This document shows, piece by piece, positions 21,460 through 33,537 of a stretch of 64,000 nucleotides of DNA. The position numbers and the translations under genes are program-made. The stretch is from NCBI GenBank assembly GCA_033675265.1, contig JAUJYZ010001172.1, positions 1-64,000 on the forward strand. Reading direction: 5' to 3'. The DNA is from Actinostola sp. cb2023. Its lineage: Eukaryota; Cnidaria; Anthozoa; Actiniaria; Actinostolidae. A model generated the notes under the pieces. That model saw only the letters and a list, made by a program, of their open reading frames with translations. It made no database searches and had not been told where the DNA came from. Within the stretch, counting starts at the first letter, position 1. The number at the start of each line of letters is the position of its first letter.

Positions 21460-21778
21460 ATCTGACACGACACCAACATCATTGCCATGACTGCACCAGT
21501 GGTCACCTCCCCATCCAGAACTAGAACAGCTATGAAGAGAGTTCTCTGAACCTGTACAACCCATGTGGACCAGCCAGACTTTTCCCGACCCTCGTCCATG
21601 CCACCAAAATCCTACAGCTTTGCTAAAACCAAGTTGTCGACATGCAACCTTGGCGTCGTTCATATCCCAGCTATAATGACACACTGTTTCCCATTGGCCA
21701 TTGTGGTAGACTCGTACAATACTAGCAACACCTGAACCTGTTGTACCAGGTTCAAGTTGTATATTATCTGCTGGCCGA
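21460..21778 (-). pseudogene. SRCR domain copy 3, borders and last cysteine lost
   Basis: The minus strand encodes an almost complete SRCR domain: PADNIQLEPGTTGSG, ETVCHYSW, VACRQLGFSKAVGFWW, GRGSGKVWL, GCTGSENSLHSCSSSGW and HGNDVGVV. The frame is open, but the final CxG of the domain is replaced by SDRVIFS, so the sixth cysteine is missing. The 5' border reads TTTGATCGGCC rather than an AG acceptor as in the sister exons. The 3' flank runs into the inverted-repeat elements at 21112-21412. It is probably a dead or truncated duplicate; use as a 3' terminal exon cannot be excluded. Confidence 0.65.
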
Positions 21779-22250
21779 TCAAATAATAATACTCTTTGCA
21801 AATTGTTACATCTCTAACCATAACTGGTGTATTACTTCTGTCAATCAATATTGTTGTGCAATACTTTGCGTATATGATGTTCTTCTGCTCCTTTTGTCAG
21901 CAAAGTCATTCTACAACTACATGTACACATTAATCAATGCGCTTGCACACTTGTCAGGTGCGATATGCCAACCAAATAAATCTAAAATCGTTCGTTTTAT
22001 AATTGGGTTCACTGTGTTTCCCTAATGTTGCAGCATCCTATGTTTTCTCCCTATTCAGCCGTCCTCGAATTTTTTCGATATTATTTTGGGATCTTTCAGT
22101 ACGTACTTATTACTAGCGGCAGGCATGAGGTCATTACACCGTGTTCGAACACGTTCTTCACTTAGAACTGAAATACATTAAAACCTCGACATGTTCATAG
22201 AGACTATGATGAAGATCAGTGTCAAGTTGGAATTTGACACTGTAAATGCC
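21779..22250. other. No gene seen
   Basis: Spacer between minus-strand SRCR copies. A 94-codon plus-strand frame at 21741-22025 overlaps the antisense of the SRCR exon and is not supported as a gene. Confidence 0.5.
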
Positions 22251-22254
22251 AGCT

Positions 22255-22517
22255 AGAACACACAACACCAACATCTCTTGTGTGACTGTTGCAGTAAGAG
22301 GCAACACTTCCCCACCCATTGTGAGTACAGCTATGAAGTGAGGTCTCTGAACCTGAACACTGCATGTTGTACAGCCAGACTTTTCCCGATCCTCGTTCCC
22401 AGTCCCAATATCCTACAGCTTTGTAGGATATGCAACCTTGGCGTCGTTCATATCGAAATTAATGTGACACAGTGTTCCCCATTGGCCATTGTGGTAGACT
22501 CGTACAATACCAGCAAT
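22255..22517 (-). pseudogene. SRCR domain fragment, copy 4
   Basis: The minus strand matches the SRCR family from GIVRVYHNGQWGTLCH onward but lacks the start of the domain. It also carries an internal deletion of roughly 15-20 bp after AAGGTTGCA, which removes part of the CRQLGF helix and breaks the frame. The 3' half is well preserved (GSGKVWLYNMQCSGSETSLH, DVGVVCS). It is a clear pseudo-exon. Confidence 0.75.
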
Positions 22518-22987
22518 TCATTGTTTTCATGAGAGAGCCTTTGTGTGATAAGATCATAAACGTCAACCATTTAGCTCCATTTAAATCACTTTAATGCGAT
22601 AAAAGCCATAAAAGCAATTAGAAATATACTTCATGCCCTCCCCCCGATTAATGCTGTTCTCGGGCAAAAATACTTTAGCAATAGCCGTGGACCTAAGGTA
22701 GACTTACATTCTTCAATTTCTGTTAATAAGAGAGATAAATGATTTATTGTTAAATATGAAGGTTCTTGTGATGATTTCCTTAGAGTTCTTCGAGATTTCC
22801 AATGAGATTAGTTCAGCACGAAGCACTGTAATTCACACGTACACAGCTGAATTTGACAATTGACCTTATGCATAATGGCGTAATGTGACTACAACTACCA
22901 GAATGCTTTGTGAATTTTCTTTTTTTTTCTAGATTTTTATGTCTTTTATTCGCTCTTGAGGTAATTCAATCAATTGAAGGGGTGCCC
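22518..22987. other. No gene seen
   Basis: AT-rich spacer between the SRCR fragment and the following inverted-repeat element. No repeat or coding signal was recognised. Confidence 0.45.
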
Positions 22988-24120
22988 ATGAAAACTGCGT
23001 ATGTGACTATTTTGATGATTTTCAAAATGTTATGCAATTGCTAAATACCTATATAAACATGATTTGGTGTTTTTTAGATCGATTACACTCGAATTTTGGG
23101 CACTACAGTATATTTAATTTCTACTTGAATTCATTGACAGGATAGTTTGTGAAAATATGCAAATTAGGAAAATTTTACGCGTCAGTGATCTGTACGTGTT
23201 GTTCACCAATAACAAACCTTCAGATGTGAATGATTTCAACCTTTCACTTCCAGAGATTTTAGAACTTTTTAGCGAATTTTGTTGCCATGGAAATCTTGAC
23301 AGCTCGCGGGCTCAAACTATCACGCGGTTAGTTGTCTCGTGGCGTGGCTATCAGTTCTGGAAGTGCTTCGCAGAACTGGGCCATTTGCCACTATTTAAAG
23401 TCTTTTATTGCCATGTTTTCACCACGGAAGCCCCCAGAACAGCATCATTAAGCTTGACTGTGGTGGTAGAGGCCATTCTCCTGGAAGAAATCAGGGGCGA
23501 GGTGCAATTTCACGATGAAACTGAATCTGCAAACACGGTGTCAGATTTGCAAAATGGCGGATTCAGCAGAGTGAGAGTTGTTATCTCTGGTCGTTCTGTG
23601 GTGAATTCGAGGACCTACTAAGGCAGTTTTGGCGACTTTCGACTAGTAAAGAATGCAACCGGTGCATTAGTTTGCCTGTAGGCCCGGGTGATAAAAGACT
23701 TTATAAAATCTCTCTAAAACATGGAGGTACGGAATGTCGTTGACAAAAATGTTCATGATATCCCAGCATGCAGTTCGGTCGTGCGTTGGAAAACAACATG
23801 GATCCTGAAATAGTCGAATTGAAAATCCCCGAATATATCAAGAAGAGAGATGGAAGTTTGCCGAGCAAGTGGCGTTTTGTTTCACAATGATGTATTTTGG
23901 AAGAAAATCAAAGTCAAATGTCGCAAATGACGTCAAAAACGCGCATTTTTGATTTCTATGAAAAACGGCAAACTGCAAAACAAGCTCTTTTTCTAGTGTA
24001 ATCGATCTAAAAATGACCAAATCATGTTTATATAGGTATCATTTAGCCAGTAGGTGTATTTTTGAAGCAATTTCATAACATTTTGAAAATCATCAAAATA
24101 GTCACATACGCAGTTTTCAT
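22988..24120. mobile_element. 1.1-kb inverted-repeat element between two SRCR copies
   Basis: ATGAAAACTGCGTATGTGAC at 22988 is exactly inverted at 24101-24120. The arms stay alike for about 105-125 bp (22988-23091 and 23996-24120; the right arm has about 20 extra bases). The interior carries a 154-codon frame at 23157-23621 that I do not recognise. The element separates the broken SRCR copy at 22255 from the intact one at 24241. Confidence 0.65.
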
Positions 24121-24240
24121 TATGCATATGATATATTAACTGCCAATCAAAATACAACCGAGTCTTCCGACCGGAAGTGGTTCCAAGTTCTTCAAGGTGA
24201 ATGGATGCCTGACGGTTGTGTAGGAAATGTCTCGTCAGGT

Positions 24241-24577
24241 CTTTCGTATCCAGAACACACGACACCAACATCACTTGTGTGACTGTTGCACCAAGAGGCA
24301 ACACTTCCCCATCCATTGTGAGTACAGCTATGAAGTGAGGTCTCTGAACCTGAACACTGCATGTTGTAGAGCCAGACTTTTCCCGACCCTCGTCCATAGT
24401 ACATCGGTCCCAAAGCTTTAGTAAAACCAAGTTGTCGACACGCAACCTTGGCGTCGTTCATGCCGAAGTTACGATGACACACTGTTCCCCATTGGCCATT
24501 GTGGTAGACTCGTACAAAACCAGCAACAGCTAAACCTGTTGTACCAGGTTCAAGTTGTATCTTATCTGCTGGTGGAT
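24241..24577 (-). CDS. SRCR domain exon, copy 5 (intact domain)
   Basis: The minus strand, after acceptor TTCTTTACAAAG, opens in phase 1 with (D)PPADKIQLEPGTTG. It encodes a full group A SRCR domain: GTVCHRNFG, VACRQLGFTKAL, YYGRGSGKVWLYN, MQCSGSETSLHSC, WCNSHTS and DVGVVCSGYE. All six cysteines are present. The donor found in the plus-strand sister (AAAG|GT) reads AAAGAC here. The frame would run on to a stop about 16 codons later (PDETFPTQPSG), so the exon is either terminal or has lost its donor. With copies 3 and 4 it forms a minus-strand SRCR cluster facing away from the plus-strand pair. Confidence 0.7.
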
Positions 24578-24717
24578 CTTTGTAAAGAACCCGCAAAGTA
24601 ATAATTGATCAAAGGTGACATGTCATATTTAACGAAATAGTTTCAAGGAATTTTGGCCAGGAATTACCATACATGAAATACTCTTACAATAAGGAATACT
24701 AAATGACTGAGATCATG

Positions 24718-26099
24718 CCGTCCATTATATGTCATCCATTATATGTCATGCATTATATGCCCGCCATTATATGCCATGCATTATATGCCATGCATTATAT
24801 GCCATCCCTTATATGTCATCCATTATATGTCATCCATTATATGGCATCCAATATATGTCAGCCATTATATGTCATCCATTATATGTCATCCATTATATGC
24901 CATCCAATATATGTCATGCATTATATGTCATGCATTATATGTCATGCATTATAAGTCATCCATTATATGTCATCCAATATATGTCATCCATTATATGTCA
25001 TCCATTATATGTCATACATTATATGTCATACATTATATGTCATCCATTACATGCCATGCATTATATGTCATGCATTATATGTCATCCATTACATGCCATG
25101 CATTATATACCATGCATTATATGCCATCCCTTATATGTCGTCCATTATATGTCATGCATTATATGCCACCATTATCAGTCATCTATTATATGTCATCCAT
25201 TATATGCCATGCATTATATGCCATCCCTTATATGTAATCCATTATATGTCATGCATTATATGCCATCCATTATAAGTCATCCATTTATGTCATCCATTAT
25301 AAGTCATCCATTACATGTCAATAATTATTTGTCATCCATTATATGTCGTCCATTTTATGTCATCCATTATATGTCATCCATTTTATGTCATCCATTATAA
25401 GTCATCCATTATATGTCATCCATTATATGTCATCCATTATATGTCATCCATTATATGTCATGCATTATATGCCATCCATTATATGTCATCCATTATATGC
25501 AATTCATTATTTGTCATCCATTATATGCAATTCATGATATGTCATCCATTATATGTCGTCCATTATATGCCATGCATTATATGCCATCCATTATATGTCA
25601 TCCATTATATATATGTCATCCATTATATGTCTTCCATTATATGCCATCCCATTATATGCCATCCATTATATGTCATCCATTATATGTCTTCCATTATATG
25701 CCATCCATTATATGCCATCCATTATATGTCATCCATTATATGTCATGCATTATATGTCATGCATTATATGTCATCCATTATATGTCATCCAATATATGTC
25801 ATCCATTATATGTCATCCATTATATGTCATCCATTATATGTCATCCATTATATGCCATCCCTTATATGTCATTCGTTTATATGTCATCCATTATATGCCA
25901 TGCATTAGATGCCATCCCTTATATGTCATCCATTATATTCCATCCATTATATGTCCTCCATTATATGTCATCCAATATATGTCATCCATTATATGTCATC
26001 CATTATATGTCATCCATTATATGTCATCCATTATATGTCATCCATTGTATGCCGTCCATTATATGTCATCCATTGTATGTCAACCATTATATGCAATTC
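24718..26099. repeat. 14-bp minisatellite, ATTATATGTCATCC, left array
   Basis: About 98 head-to-tail copies. The usual variants are GCATT for CCATT, GCC for GTC, and AATATATG. Because 14 is not a multiple of three and the unit has no forward stop, all three plus frames stay open for over a kilobase. This creates spurious proteins of a CHPLYVIHYMSSII type. Confidence 0.97.
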
Positions 26100-27410
26100 T
26101 GTAAATATGAACTACCATTACTAACTTTTTATGTCATATTGGGTGTAAATATTGCCTGTAAATATGAACTATCAATATTAACTTTGTTATCTCATATTAG
26201 GTGTAAATATTGCCTGTAAATATTAACTACCATTATTAACTTTGTTATGTAATATTAGGTGTAAATATTGCCTGTAAATATTAACTACCATTATTAACTT
26301 TGTTATGTCATATTAGGTGTAAATATTGCCTGTAAATATTTACTACTAATTAAGTTTGTTATCTCATATTAGGTGTAAATATTGCCTGTAAATATGAACT
26401 GCCATTATTAAGTTTGTTATCTCATATTAGGTGTAAATATTGCCTGTAAATATTAACTGCCATTATTAAGTTTGTTATCTGATATTAGGTGTAAATATTG
26501 GCTGCAAATATCAACTGCCATTATTAACTTTGTTATGTCATATTAGGTGTAAATATTGCCTGTAAATATGAACTACCATTATTAACTTTGTTATGTCATA
26601 TCAGGTGTAAATATTGCCAGTAAATATGAACTACCATTATTAACTTTGTTATGTCATATTAGGTGTAAATATTGACTGTAAATATGAACTACCAATATTA
26701 ACTTTGTTATCTCATATTAGGTGTAAATATTGCCTGTAAATATGAACTACCATTATTAAGTTTTGTTATCTCATATTAATTAGGTGTAAATATTGCCTGT
26801 AAATATGAACTGCCATTATTAACTTTGTTATGTCATATCAGGTGTAAATATTGCCAGTAAATATGAACTGCCATTATTAACTTTGTTATCTCATATTAGG
26901 TGTAAATATTGCCTGTAAATATGAACTACCATTATTAACTTTGTTATGTCATATCAGGTGTAAATATTGCCAGTAAATATGAACTACCATTATTAACTTT
27001 GTTATGTCATATTAGGTGTAAATATTGACTGTAAATATGAACTACCAATATTAACTTTGTTATCTCATATTAGGTGTAAATATTGCCTGTAAATATGAAC
27101 TACCATTATTAAGTTTGTTATCTCATATTAATTAGGTGTAAATATTGCCTGTAAATATGAACTGCCATTATTAACTTTGTTATGTCATATTAGGTGTAAA
27201 TATTGCCTGTAAATATGAACTGCCATTATTAACTTTGTCATCTCATATTAGGTGTAAATATTGCCTGTAAATATGAACTACCATTATTAACTTTCTCATC
27301 TCATATTAGGTGTAAATATTGCCTGTAAATATTAACTACCATTATTAAGTTTGTTATCTCATATTACGTGTAAATATTGCCTGTAAATATGAACTGCCAT
27401 TATTAAGTTT

Positions 27411-27593
27411 CATTATTGATTATTAGTGTTTGTCTCTGACTTCTGTTTTTCATATAGACGTTTCGGCCATTAATCAATGGCCTTCATCAGTATTAATCGG
27501 AAACGTTGCGATCTTTGAAATACTTAACGTTTGCGTTAAGAAACGTCTATATGAAAAACAGAAGTCAGAGACAAACACTAATAATCAATAATG
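27411..27593. mobile_element. 183-bp palindromic MITE inside the 58-bp array
   Basis: The first 54 bases (beginning CATTATTGATTATTAGTGTT) are exactly inverted at the right end. Both arms finish in GACGTTTC/GAAACGTC. Next to the left arm lies a hammerhead-like motif (27457-27490). Confidence 0.9.
27457..27490 (-). ncRNA. Hammerhead-like structured motif, copy 3
   Basis: Minus strand: CTGATGA (27490-27484), one A, a 7-bp stem GGCCATT/AATGGCC with a GATT loop, then GAAACGTC (27464-27457). All invariant boxes of a hammerhead core are present, with the palindromic ACGT where a very short stem III would be. The extra A before stem II is shared with the other copies. Confidence 0.45.
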
Positions 27594-28814
27594 TATCGTA
27601 AACCTGACTGCAACTTCAAGATATATATCAGTATTAAGTTTGTTATCTCATATTAGGTGTAAATTTGCCTGTAAATATGAACTACCATTATTAACTTTGT
27701 CATCTCATATTAGGTGTAAATATTGCCTGTAAATATGAACTGCCATTATTAACTTTGTTATGTCATATTAGGTGTAAATATTGCCTGTAAATATGAACTA
27801 CCATTATTAACTTTGTTATCTCATATTAGGTGTAAAATATTGACTGTAAATATGAACTACCAATATTAACTTTGTTATCTCATATTAGGTGTAATATAAA
27901 TATTGCCTGTAAATATGAACTACCATTATTAACTTTGTTATCTCATATTAGGTGTAAATATTGACTGTAAATATGAACTACCAATATTAACTTTGTTATC
28001 TCATATTAGGTGTAATATAAATATTGCCTGTAAATATGAACTACCATTATTAACTTTGTTATGTCATATCAGGTGTAAATATTGCCAGTAAATATGAACT
28101 ACCATTATTAACGTTGTCATCTCATATTAGGTGTAAATATTGCCTGTAAATATGAACTGCCATTATTAAATTTGTTATGTCATATTAGGTGTAAATATTG
28201 CCTGTAAATATGAACTACCATTATTAACTTTGTTATGTCATATTAGGTGTAAATATTGCCTGTAAATATGAACTGCCATTATTAACTTTGTTATGTCATA
28301 TTAGGTGTAAATATTGCCTGTAAATATGAACTACCATTATTAACTTTGTTATCTCATATTAGGTGTAAATATTGACTGTAAATATGAAACTACCAATATT
28401 AACTTTGTTATCTCATATTAGGGTGTAATATAAATATTGCCTGTAAATATGAACTACCATTATTAACTTTGTTATCTCATATTAGGTGTAAATATTGACT
28501 GTAAATATGAACTACCAATATATTAACTTTGTTATCTCATATTAGGTGTAATATAAATATTGCCTGTAAATATGAACTACCATTATTAACTTTGTTATGT
28601 CATATCAGGTGTAAATATTGCCAGTAAATATGAACTACCATTATTAACGTTGTCATCTCATATTAGGTGTAAATATTGCCTGTAAATATGAACTGCCATT
28701 ATTAACTTTGTTATGTCATATTAGGTGTAAATATTGCCTGTAAATATGAACTACCATTATTAACTTTGTTATGTCATATTAGGTGTAAATATTGCCAGTA
28801 AATATTAACTACCA

Positions 28815-29612
28815 TTAGTTCCCAATTCACTTGGTTTTCTTTGTTATTCATAGGGAATTATCTATGATATAGACCGGTTGAACAATGGAGTCATTAAAAA
28901 AGCACGGGGAGGGGATTTGATATTCATCAGGGAAAAGAGGGGTTGATGAATTGAATTGAATAGCTCATTATGAATTCATCGGGCTATATGCGTTGACCCG
29001 GGTCAAACACATATAGCCCGGTGAATTTCATAATGAGCCGATTCAATTCATAAATATAAATATAATATATAAATCAGAAGTGGAAGTGGTATTGGTCTCT
29101 GTGCGCTCTTCGGCCCATTCAATCCAAGTACGAACACATCAAGATGTACTCCATTTTGTCTCTTCTGGGATTCTAGCTTCATTTGTTTTGGCAAGCTCAA
29201 TATTTGAAATCGTTTTGATGTTTCTTTTGTTTCCCTTTTTTTTTTGAGCAATTGCCATCCTCGGTAACTACCGTAAGTCAGTACAAAACTGATGTCGCCG
29301 TCGCTACTCGCCATAGTTGCAAATGAAGTGCAAAAATTGAAACTACTCTATTCTGAATATTTATAGTAACTATTCAAAATTCAGATTGCATGCTTTCATA
29401 TGAAAGGTTTTTGAGGGATGAAATTTTTTTTTTCCGCCAACCCGAGAAAAAACGTCCCATTACAAAGCCTTCAATTAGACAAACACACAACAAAGAAAGA
29501 AAGAATTGTACATAATTCTCAGGAGATAGTTATTCTATTGTTCGTCCTCCAACCAATATACCATCCTTTGGGTCTGTTGGTATTTTGCGAAAACACGTGA
29601 ATTGGGAACTAA
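28815..29612. mobile_element. Core element with TTAGTTCCCAATTCAC ends
   Basis: TTAGTTCCCAATTCAC at 28815-28830 is exactly inverted at 29597-29612, bounding 798 bp at the centre of the mirrored satellites. It contains a hairpin (28952-29050) and an unrecognised 88-codon minus-strand frame at 29048-29314 (MASSDGDISFVLTYGSYRGW). The core could be the transposon proper or a later insertion at the symmetry centre. Confidence 0.6.
28952..29050. mobile_element. 99-bp perfect-stem hairpin
   Basis: TGAATTGAAT..AGCTCATTATGAA pairs with its reverse complement at the right end, and GGGCTATATG pairs with CATATAGCCC around a CCCGGG-centred loop. It is either a MITE or a structural element. Confidence 0.7.
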
Positions 29613-29689
29613 GTCTGTTAGTTACCTCTCGCACGTCGGCATTAAGCTATATACAGCCCATGCCTCCGTTCTCGGTAACTAACTCTTAC
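29613..29689. repeat. Short hairpin GTTAGTTACC/GGTAACTAAC
   Basis: An inverted pair at about 29617 and 29674 bounds a 68-bp segment between the core element and the inverted 58-bp array. Confidence 0.5.
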
Positions 29690-30044
29690 TTTAATATTTA
29701 CAGGCATAATATTTACGCCTAATATGACATTATAAAGTTAATAATGGTAGTTCATATTTACAGGCAATATTTACACCTAATATGACATAACAAAGTTAAT
29801 AATGGTAGTTCATATTTACAGGCAATATTTACACCTAATATGAGATAACAAAGTTAATAATGGTAGTTCATATTTTACAGGCAATATTTACACCTAATAT
29901 AAGATAACAAAGTTAATAATGGCAGTTAATATTTACAGGCAATATTTACACCTAATATGAGATAACAAAGTTAATATTGATAGTTCATATTTTACAGGCA
30001 ATATTTACACCTAATATGAGATAACAAAGTTAATAATGGTAACA
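29690..30044. repeat. 58-bp minisatellite, inverted right array
   Basis: About six copies in reverse orientation (AATATGAGATAACAAAGTTAATAATGG...). They run directly into the inverted 14-bp array without spacer. Confidence 0.93.
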
Positions 30045-31105
30045 TATAATGCATGACATATAATGGATGACTTATAATGGATGACATATAATCGATTGCA
30101 TATAATGGATGACATATAATGGCTGACATATAACATATGACATAAAATGGATGACATATGATGGATGACATAAAATGGATGACATATAATGGATGACATA
30201 TAAGTATTGACATGTAATGGATGACTTATAATGGATGACATAAAAATGGAGGACATAATGACATGGCACATAAATGGATGACATATGAATATAATGGATG
30301 GCATATAAATGGCATGACATATAATGCATGACATTATAATGGGGACATATAATGGACATATAATGCATGCATGCATATAATGCATAATGGACGCATATAA
30401 TGGACATATAAGTATGAGCTATGTAATGGATGGCATGACATAATGGAGCATGACATATAATGGATGACATATAAATGCATGACATATAATGGCATGGCAT
30501 ATAATGCATGACCATATAATGATGTTGACATATAATGCGATTGACATATAATGGACGATGCATATAATGGATGACATATAATAGGATGACATATATAATG
30601 GACGGCATATAATGGATGACATATAATGGCTGGCATATAATGGACGGCATATAATGGATGACATATAATGGGATGGACATATAATATATGACATAAAATG
30701 GATGACATATGATGGATGACATAAATGGATGACATATAATGGATGACATATAATGCATGACTATTGACATGTAATGGATGACTTATAATGGATGGACATA
30801 AAATGGATGACATAAAATGGATGACTTTATAATGGATAAAATGGATGAATTATAATGGATGGGCATATAATGCATGACATATAATGCATGACATATAAGG
30901 GATGGCATATAATGCATGGCATATAATGCATTGCATATAATGGCTGGCATATAATGCATGACATATAATGGATGACATATAATGGATGACATATAATGGC
31001 TGGCATATAATGCATGACATATAATGGTTGACATATAATGGACGACATATAATGGATGACATATAAGTATTGACATGTAATGGATGACTTATAATGGATG
31101 ACATT
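30045..31105. repeat. 14-bp minisatellite, inverted right array
   Basis: About 75 copies of GGATGACATATAAT, the reverse complement of the left array unit. They are more diverged, with 1-2-bp indels at 30240-30560. The last units grade into GATGACATTGTAGTGAT. Confidence 0.95.
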
Positions 31106-31455
31106 GTAGTGATATGGATGATATTGTAGTGATGTCATCTGAGTGTGTGTCTGTCCTCTAATAACACATGGCTCTCGACCAATCAAATCGCGCGTAAATA
31201 TACCAATTATTATATAAAGCCGGATCGATTATAGCTGAGAAATAATCGCCTTGTAAGAAAATGGATTCCTTCATTTAACTTATTATTTTTAAATTTCAAT
31301 ATTTATATTTAAATTTTAAATTAAATATATAGATATTGTTACTCAGCTGGATTAGTTTCTATAGTTATTCTGAGTCGGCATTTACCATTATTTATGTATA
31401 TATAAATAAAACACTTGTCAGTTGTATATATTATTGCCCTTATTTCGGTTTTCAG
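31106..31455. other. Flank before the first Calx-beta exon
   Basis: AT-rich, with a degenerate copy of the dispersed motif (ACCAATCAAATCGCGCGTAA) near 31178. No upstream A-half Calx-beta exon was found here. Confidence 0.5.
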
Positions 31456-31685
31456 GCTCGTTCCTGCAATAGACACGGCAACTGCAGCGGATTACAATAT
31501 TCCAACATACCTGCAGGCAACATTTGCTGTCAATGAAAGAATAGACACTGTTTCAATCCCCATTATAGACGACTCACTCATCGAGGGCGTGGAAAGATTC
31601 AACTTGACTCTTCACCGTGGATCGTCAACCAATGTTTTACTCGGAGACCCCAAAACAGCTGTAATAACTATCATAAACAATGACG
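31456..31685 (+). CDS. Calx-beta exon B1
   Basis: 230 nt between TTTTCAG and GTAAGT, entering in phase 2 and leaving in phase 1. It encodes the C-terminal half of a Calx-beta domain: TAADYNIP, then the acidic loop IIDDSLIEGVERFNLTL with the conserved DD..EG.E.F pattern, and a final strand AVITIINNDG. One NLT sequon is present. The matching A half should lie upstream, but none is seen between 31105 and 31455, so either the intron extends left of the satellites or the exon is lost. Confidence 0.85.
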
Positions 31686-32052
31686 GTAAGTAGCTAGTTG
31701 ATTGAATATTTAGTAACAACTAATTAATTATTACTGCAATAAAGATTTCACTTGGACCTGTAAATATCGACCATTAGTGTTCGAAAAGTGACCATTTGTA
31801 AGCAAACTAAGACAAAATAGCCGTTTTTCTGTTTCTAATGCGGTGCTTCAGAAACTAAACTGAGAACAAGCGCTCACTCGTGCCCTGGTGCGATTGACTA
31901 CTTAAGATTATCTCCGTTTATCTGAACTTAAACTTGTAATAATAGATGAGATATCTATGGTTGGAAACACTACTTTACTTAACATCCATCAAACATTAAA
32001 TTAAAGGAAATATATTTTGGCACACTGCAACTATTTGCAGGCGTAAGTATTA
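31686..32052. other. Intron sequence, nothing recognised
   Basis: AT-rich intronic DNA after exon B1; no repeat or structured element stands out. Confidence 0.5.
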
Positions 32053-32215
32053 TTATAACATAGGTATGATATAACGCGCGCTCTGATTGGTTGGTTAGCG
32101 TGTGTCCGTAAGCCGACGGACATACGCTCGCGCTCATGGACACACGCTCACGTCATCGGTATAGCGCGCGCTCTGAATTCAATCGGAAAATCAAATTGCA
32201 GTGACTATGTTATAA
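32053..32215. mobile_element. 163-bp MITE carrying the dispersed GCGCGC 20-mer
   Basis: TTATAACATAG at 32053-32063 is inverted at 32205-32215. Inside, ATAACGCGCGCTCTGATTGG (32071-32090) is the reverse complement of the 20-mer at 868 and 63246. A near-palindromic GTGTGTCC...GGACACAC stem fills the middle. Confidence 0.7.
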
Positions 32216-32219
32216 AAGA

Positions 32220-32381
32220 AATGGTCAACGCTTTAGCTGTGCGTCCATCGAGTTTATGGAGCACTTGGAAATTTGGGAGAGCACTCGTGAAGCTAGAGTT
32301 GCTCTCGGCAACTTCTCTCGTACTCTCCCAAATTCCCGCGTGCTCCATAACTCGATGGACGCACGCTAAACGTTGACCATT
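32220..32381. mobile_element. 162-bp hairpin MITE
   Basis: AATGGTCAACG at 32220 is inverted at 32371-32381. The stem continues through GTGCGTCCATCGAGTT and TTTGGGAGAG with few mismatches. Confidence 0.8.
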
Positions 32382-33537
32382 CCTTAATTGCTGTAGGTGA
32401 TCTACAGCTCCCTCCAATACGTAGGAAACCTGTGTTTGATGACTACAAAAATGATGCTTTCAACCTATGTCATCCATGCCGGGCAATATAGATTGATAGC
32501 CGGTTGATATTTGAGGGTTTGAGGCGTATTTTGTGGGTTTCGGATCGGTTACTGAATTACCGGATTTGGAGTTGTTTTCGCCTGAATTCAAAGAGACGTA
32601 CATAGCACAGCAACAACACACAATGGTAAAATTGTTTGAATTGAAAATAATAAATACCAATAAATAATGCAAATGACAGTCAATAAGCAAATTCAAGTCC
32701 AATTCATCTTCAAGTTAGCATGTACATGTATGTAATATTGATTGACCTTGATTGTGCTCGAGTCTCTAGTTTTTGGGTAAGCTTCGTAGTCGTTGCTTTC
32801 ATCTGAAAACCCTGGTTAATTCTGTAATGATTTCTTTGCAATGCAACGTTTGTATAAATGATAAAGGCTTTCAAGGCTTCCATGTGTCTCTGTTTCAGTT
32901 CGCGAATATCTTAGGCCGTGTGACATCGAGCGAAGCCAGTCGATACGTAGCGACCATCACGTTGCTGATCTTTTCGCTTTTCACAGCTCCCTCACGAATG
33001 GAAGGGTGACGATATCAAGTTGGAAGATCTTCTCGTCTTTGAATACACACTGAACACTCTGACGAGTAAAGAGTGCAATATTTCCCTCGAAAAATCCCAC
33101 ATGCATGAAGCGCCTTTCATATATAGCCTCCTTTGCAGATGCTTTTAATGTCGCGACATTAAAAGTGTCTGCAAAGGAGTCTACCTTCCATCCCGTGTCT
33201 TGTGAAGCCATTTTGGAAATCTCAAGCCTCATGGTCTAGTTCCCAGTCCCACTCGATTGCAGATTCGCGACGAGGACCAACAACAAAATACGGGTTGCGT
33301 TTTTCAACTTGTGCCGGCCAAAGGCCTGGGCACGAGTGAAAAGTAAACAACGACAACACATAGAAAAGCACAAACCTGGTTTACTGTTTGGCGTAGCTCG
33401 ACCGAAGAGCGGAATGTCATTCTTAAACTCATTAATAATTCATGAGGACAAAACAAAACATATCAGTGCCGCGTGAATGAGGTTTGCATATGTGGTCTTA
33501 ATTAACCGATAACATTTGGTGAACTTTTGCCTTGAAT
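32382..33537. other. Intron with a 52-bp palindrome at 33128-33179
   Basis: No exon was recognised. CTCCTTTGCAGATGCTTTTA at 33128 meets its near-perfect reverse complement around the centre GTCGCGAC. A GCCGAAGG-like word at about 33310 resembles one at 20025. Confidence 0.55.

Larger units (their letters stand above)
26100..28814. repeat. 58-bp minisatellite, left array
   Basis: The unit contains AGGTGTAAATATTGCCTGTA then AATATGAACTACCATTATTA and ACTTTGTTATCTCATATT. About 43 copies are interrupted by a 183-bp MITE. Variant blocks recur together, for example the AATTAGG and TAATATAAAT insertions. This indicates multi-unit duplication. Confidence 0.95.
24718..31105. mobile_element. 6.4-kb mirrored satellite foldback structure
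   Basis: The order is: 14-bp array, 58-bp array, unique core, inverted 58-bp array, inverted 14-bp array. Both satellite families change orientation across the core. This is the plan of Drosophila Foldback-type elements, whose long inverted repeats are built from tandem repeats. The arms are unequal (about 98 versus 75 copies, and about 43 versus 6). No transposase or target duplication was identified. Confidence 0.6.

Noticed and set aside
24703..26219. Several overlapping long plus-strand frames of a CHPLYVIHYMSS repeat type, up to 268 codons
   Set aside because: They are produced by the stop-free 14-bp satellite read in all three frames; no start context, composition or domain supports a protein.
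30011..31186. Minus-strand frames of the same repeat type
   Set aside because: Same satellite in inverted orientation.
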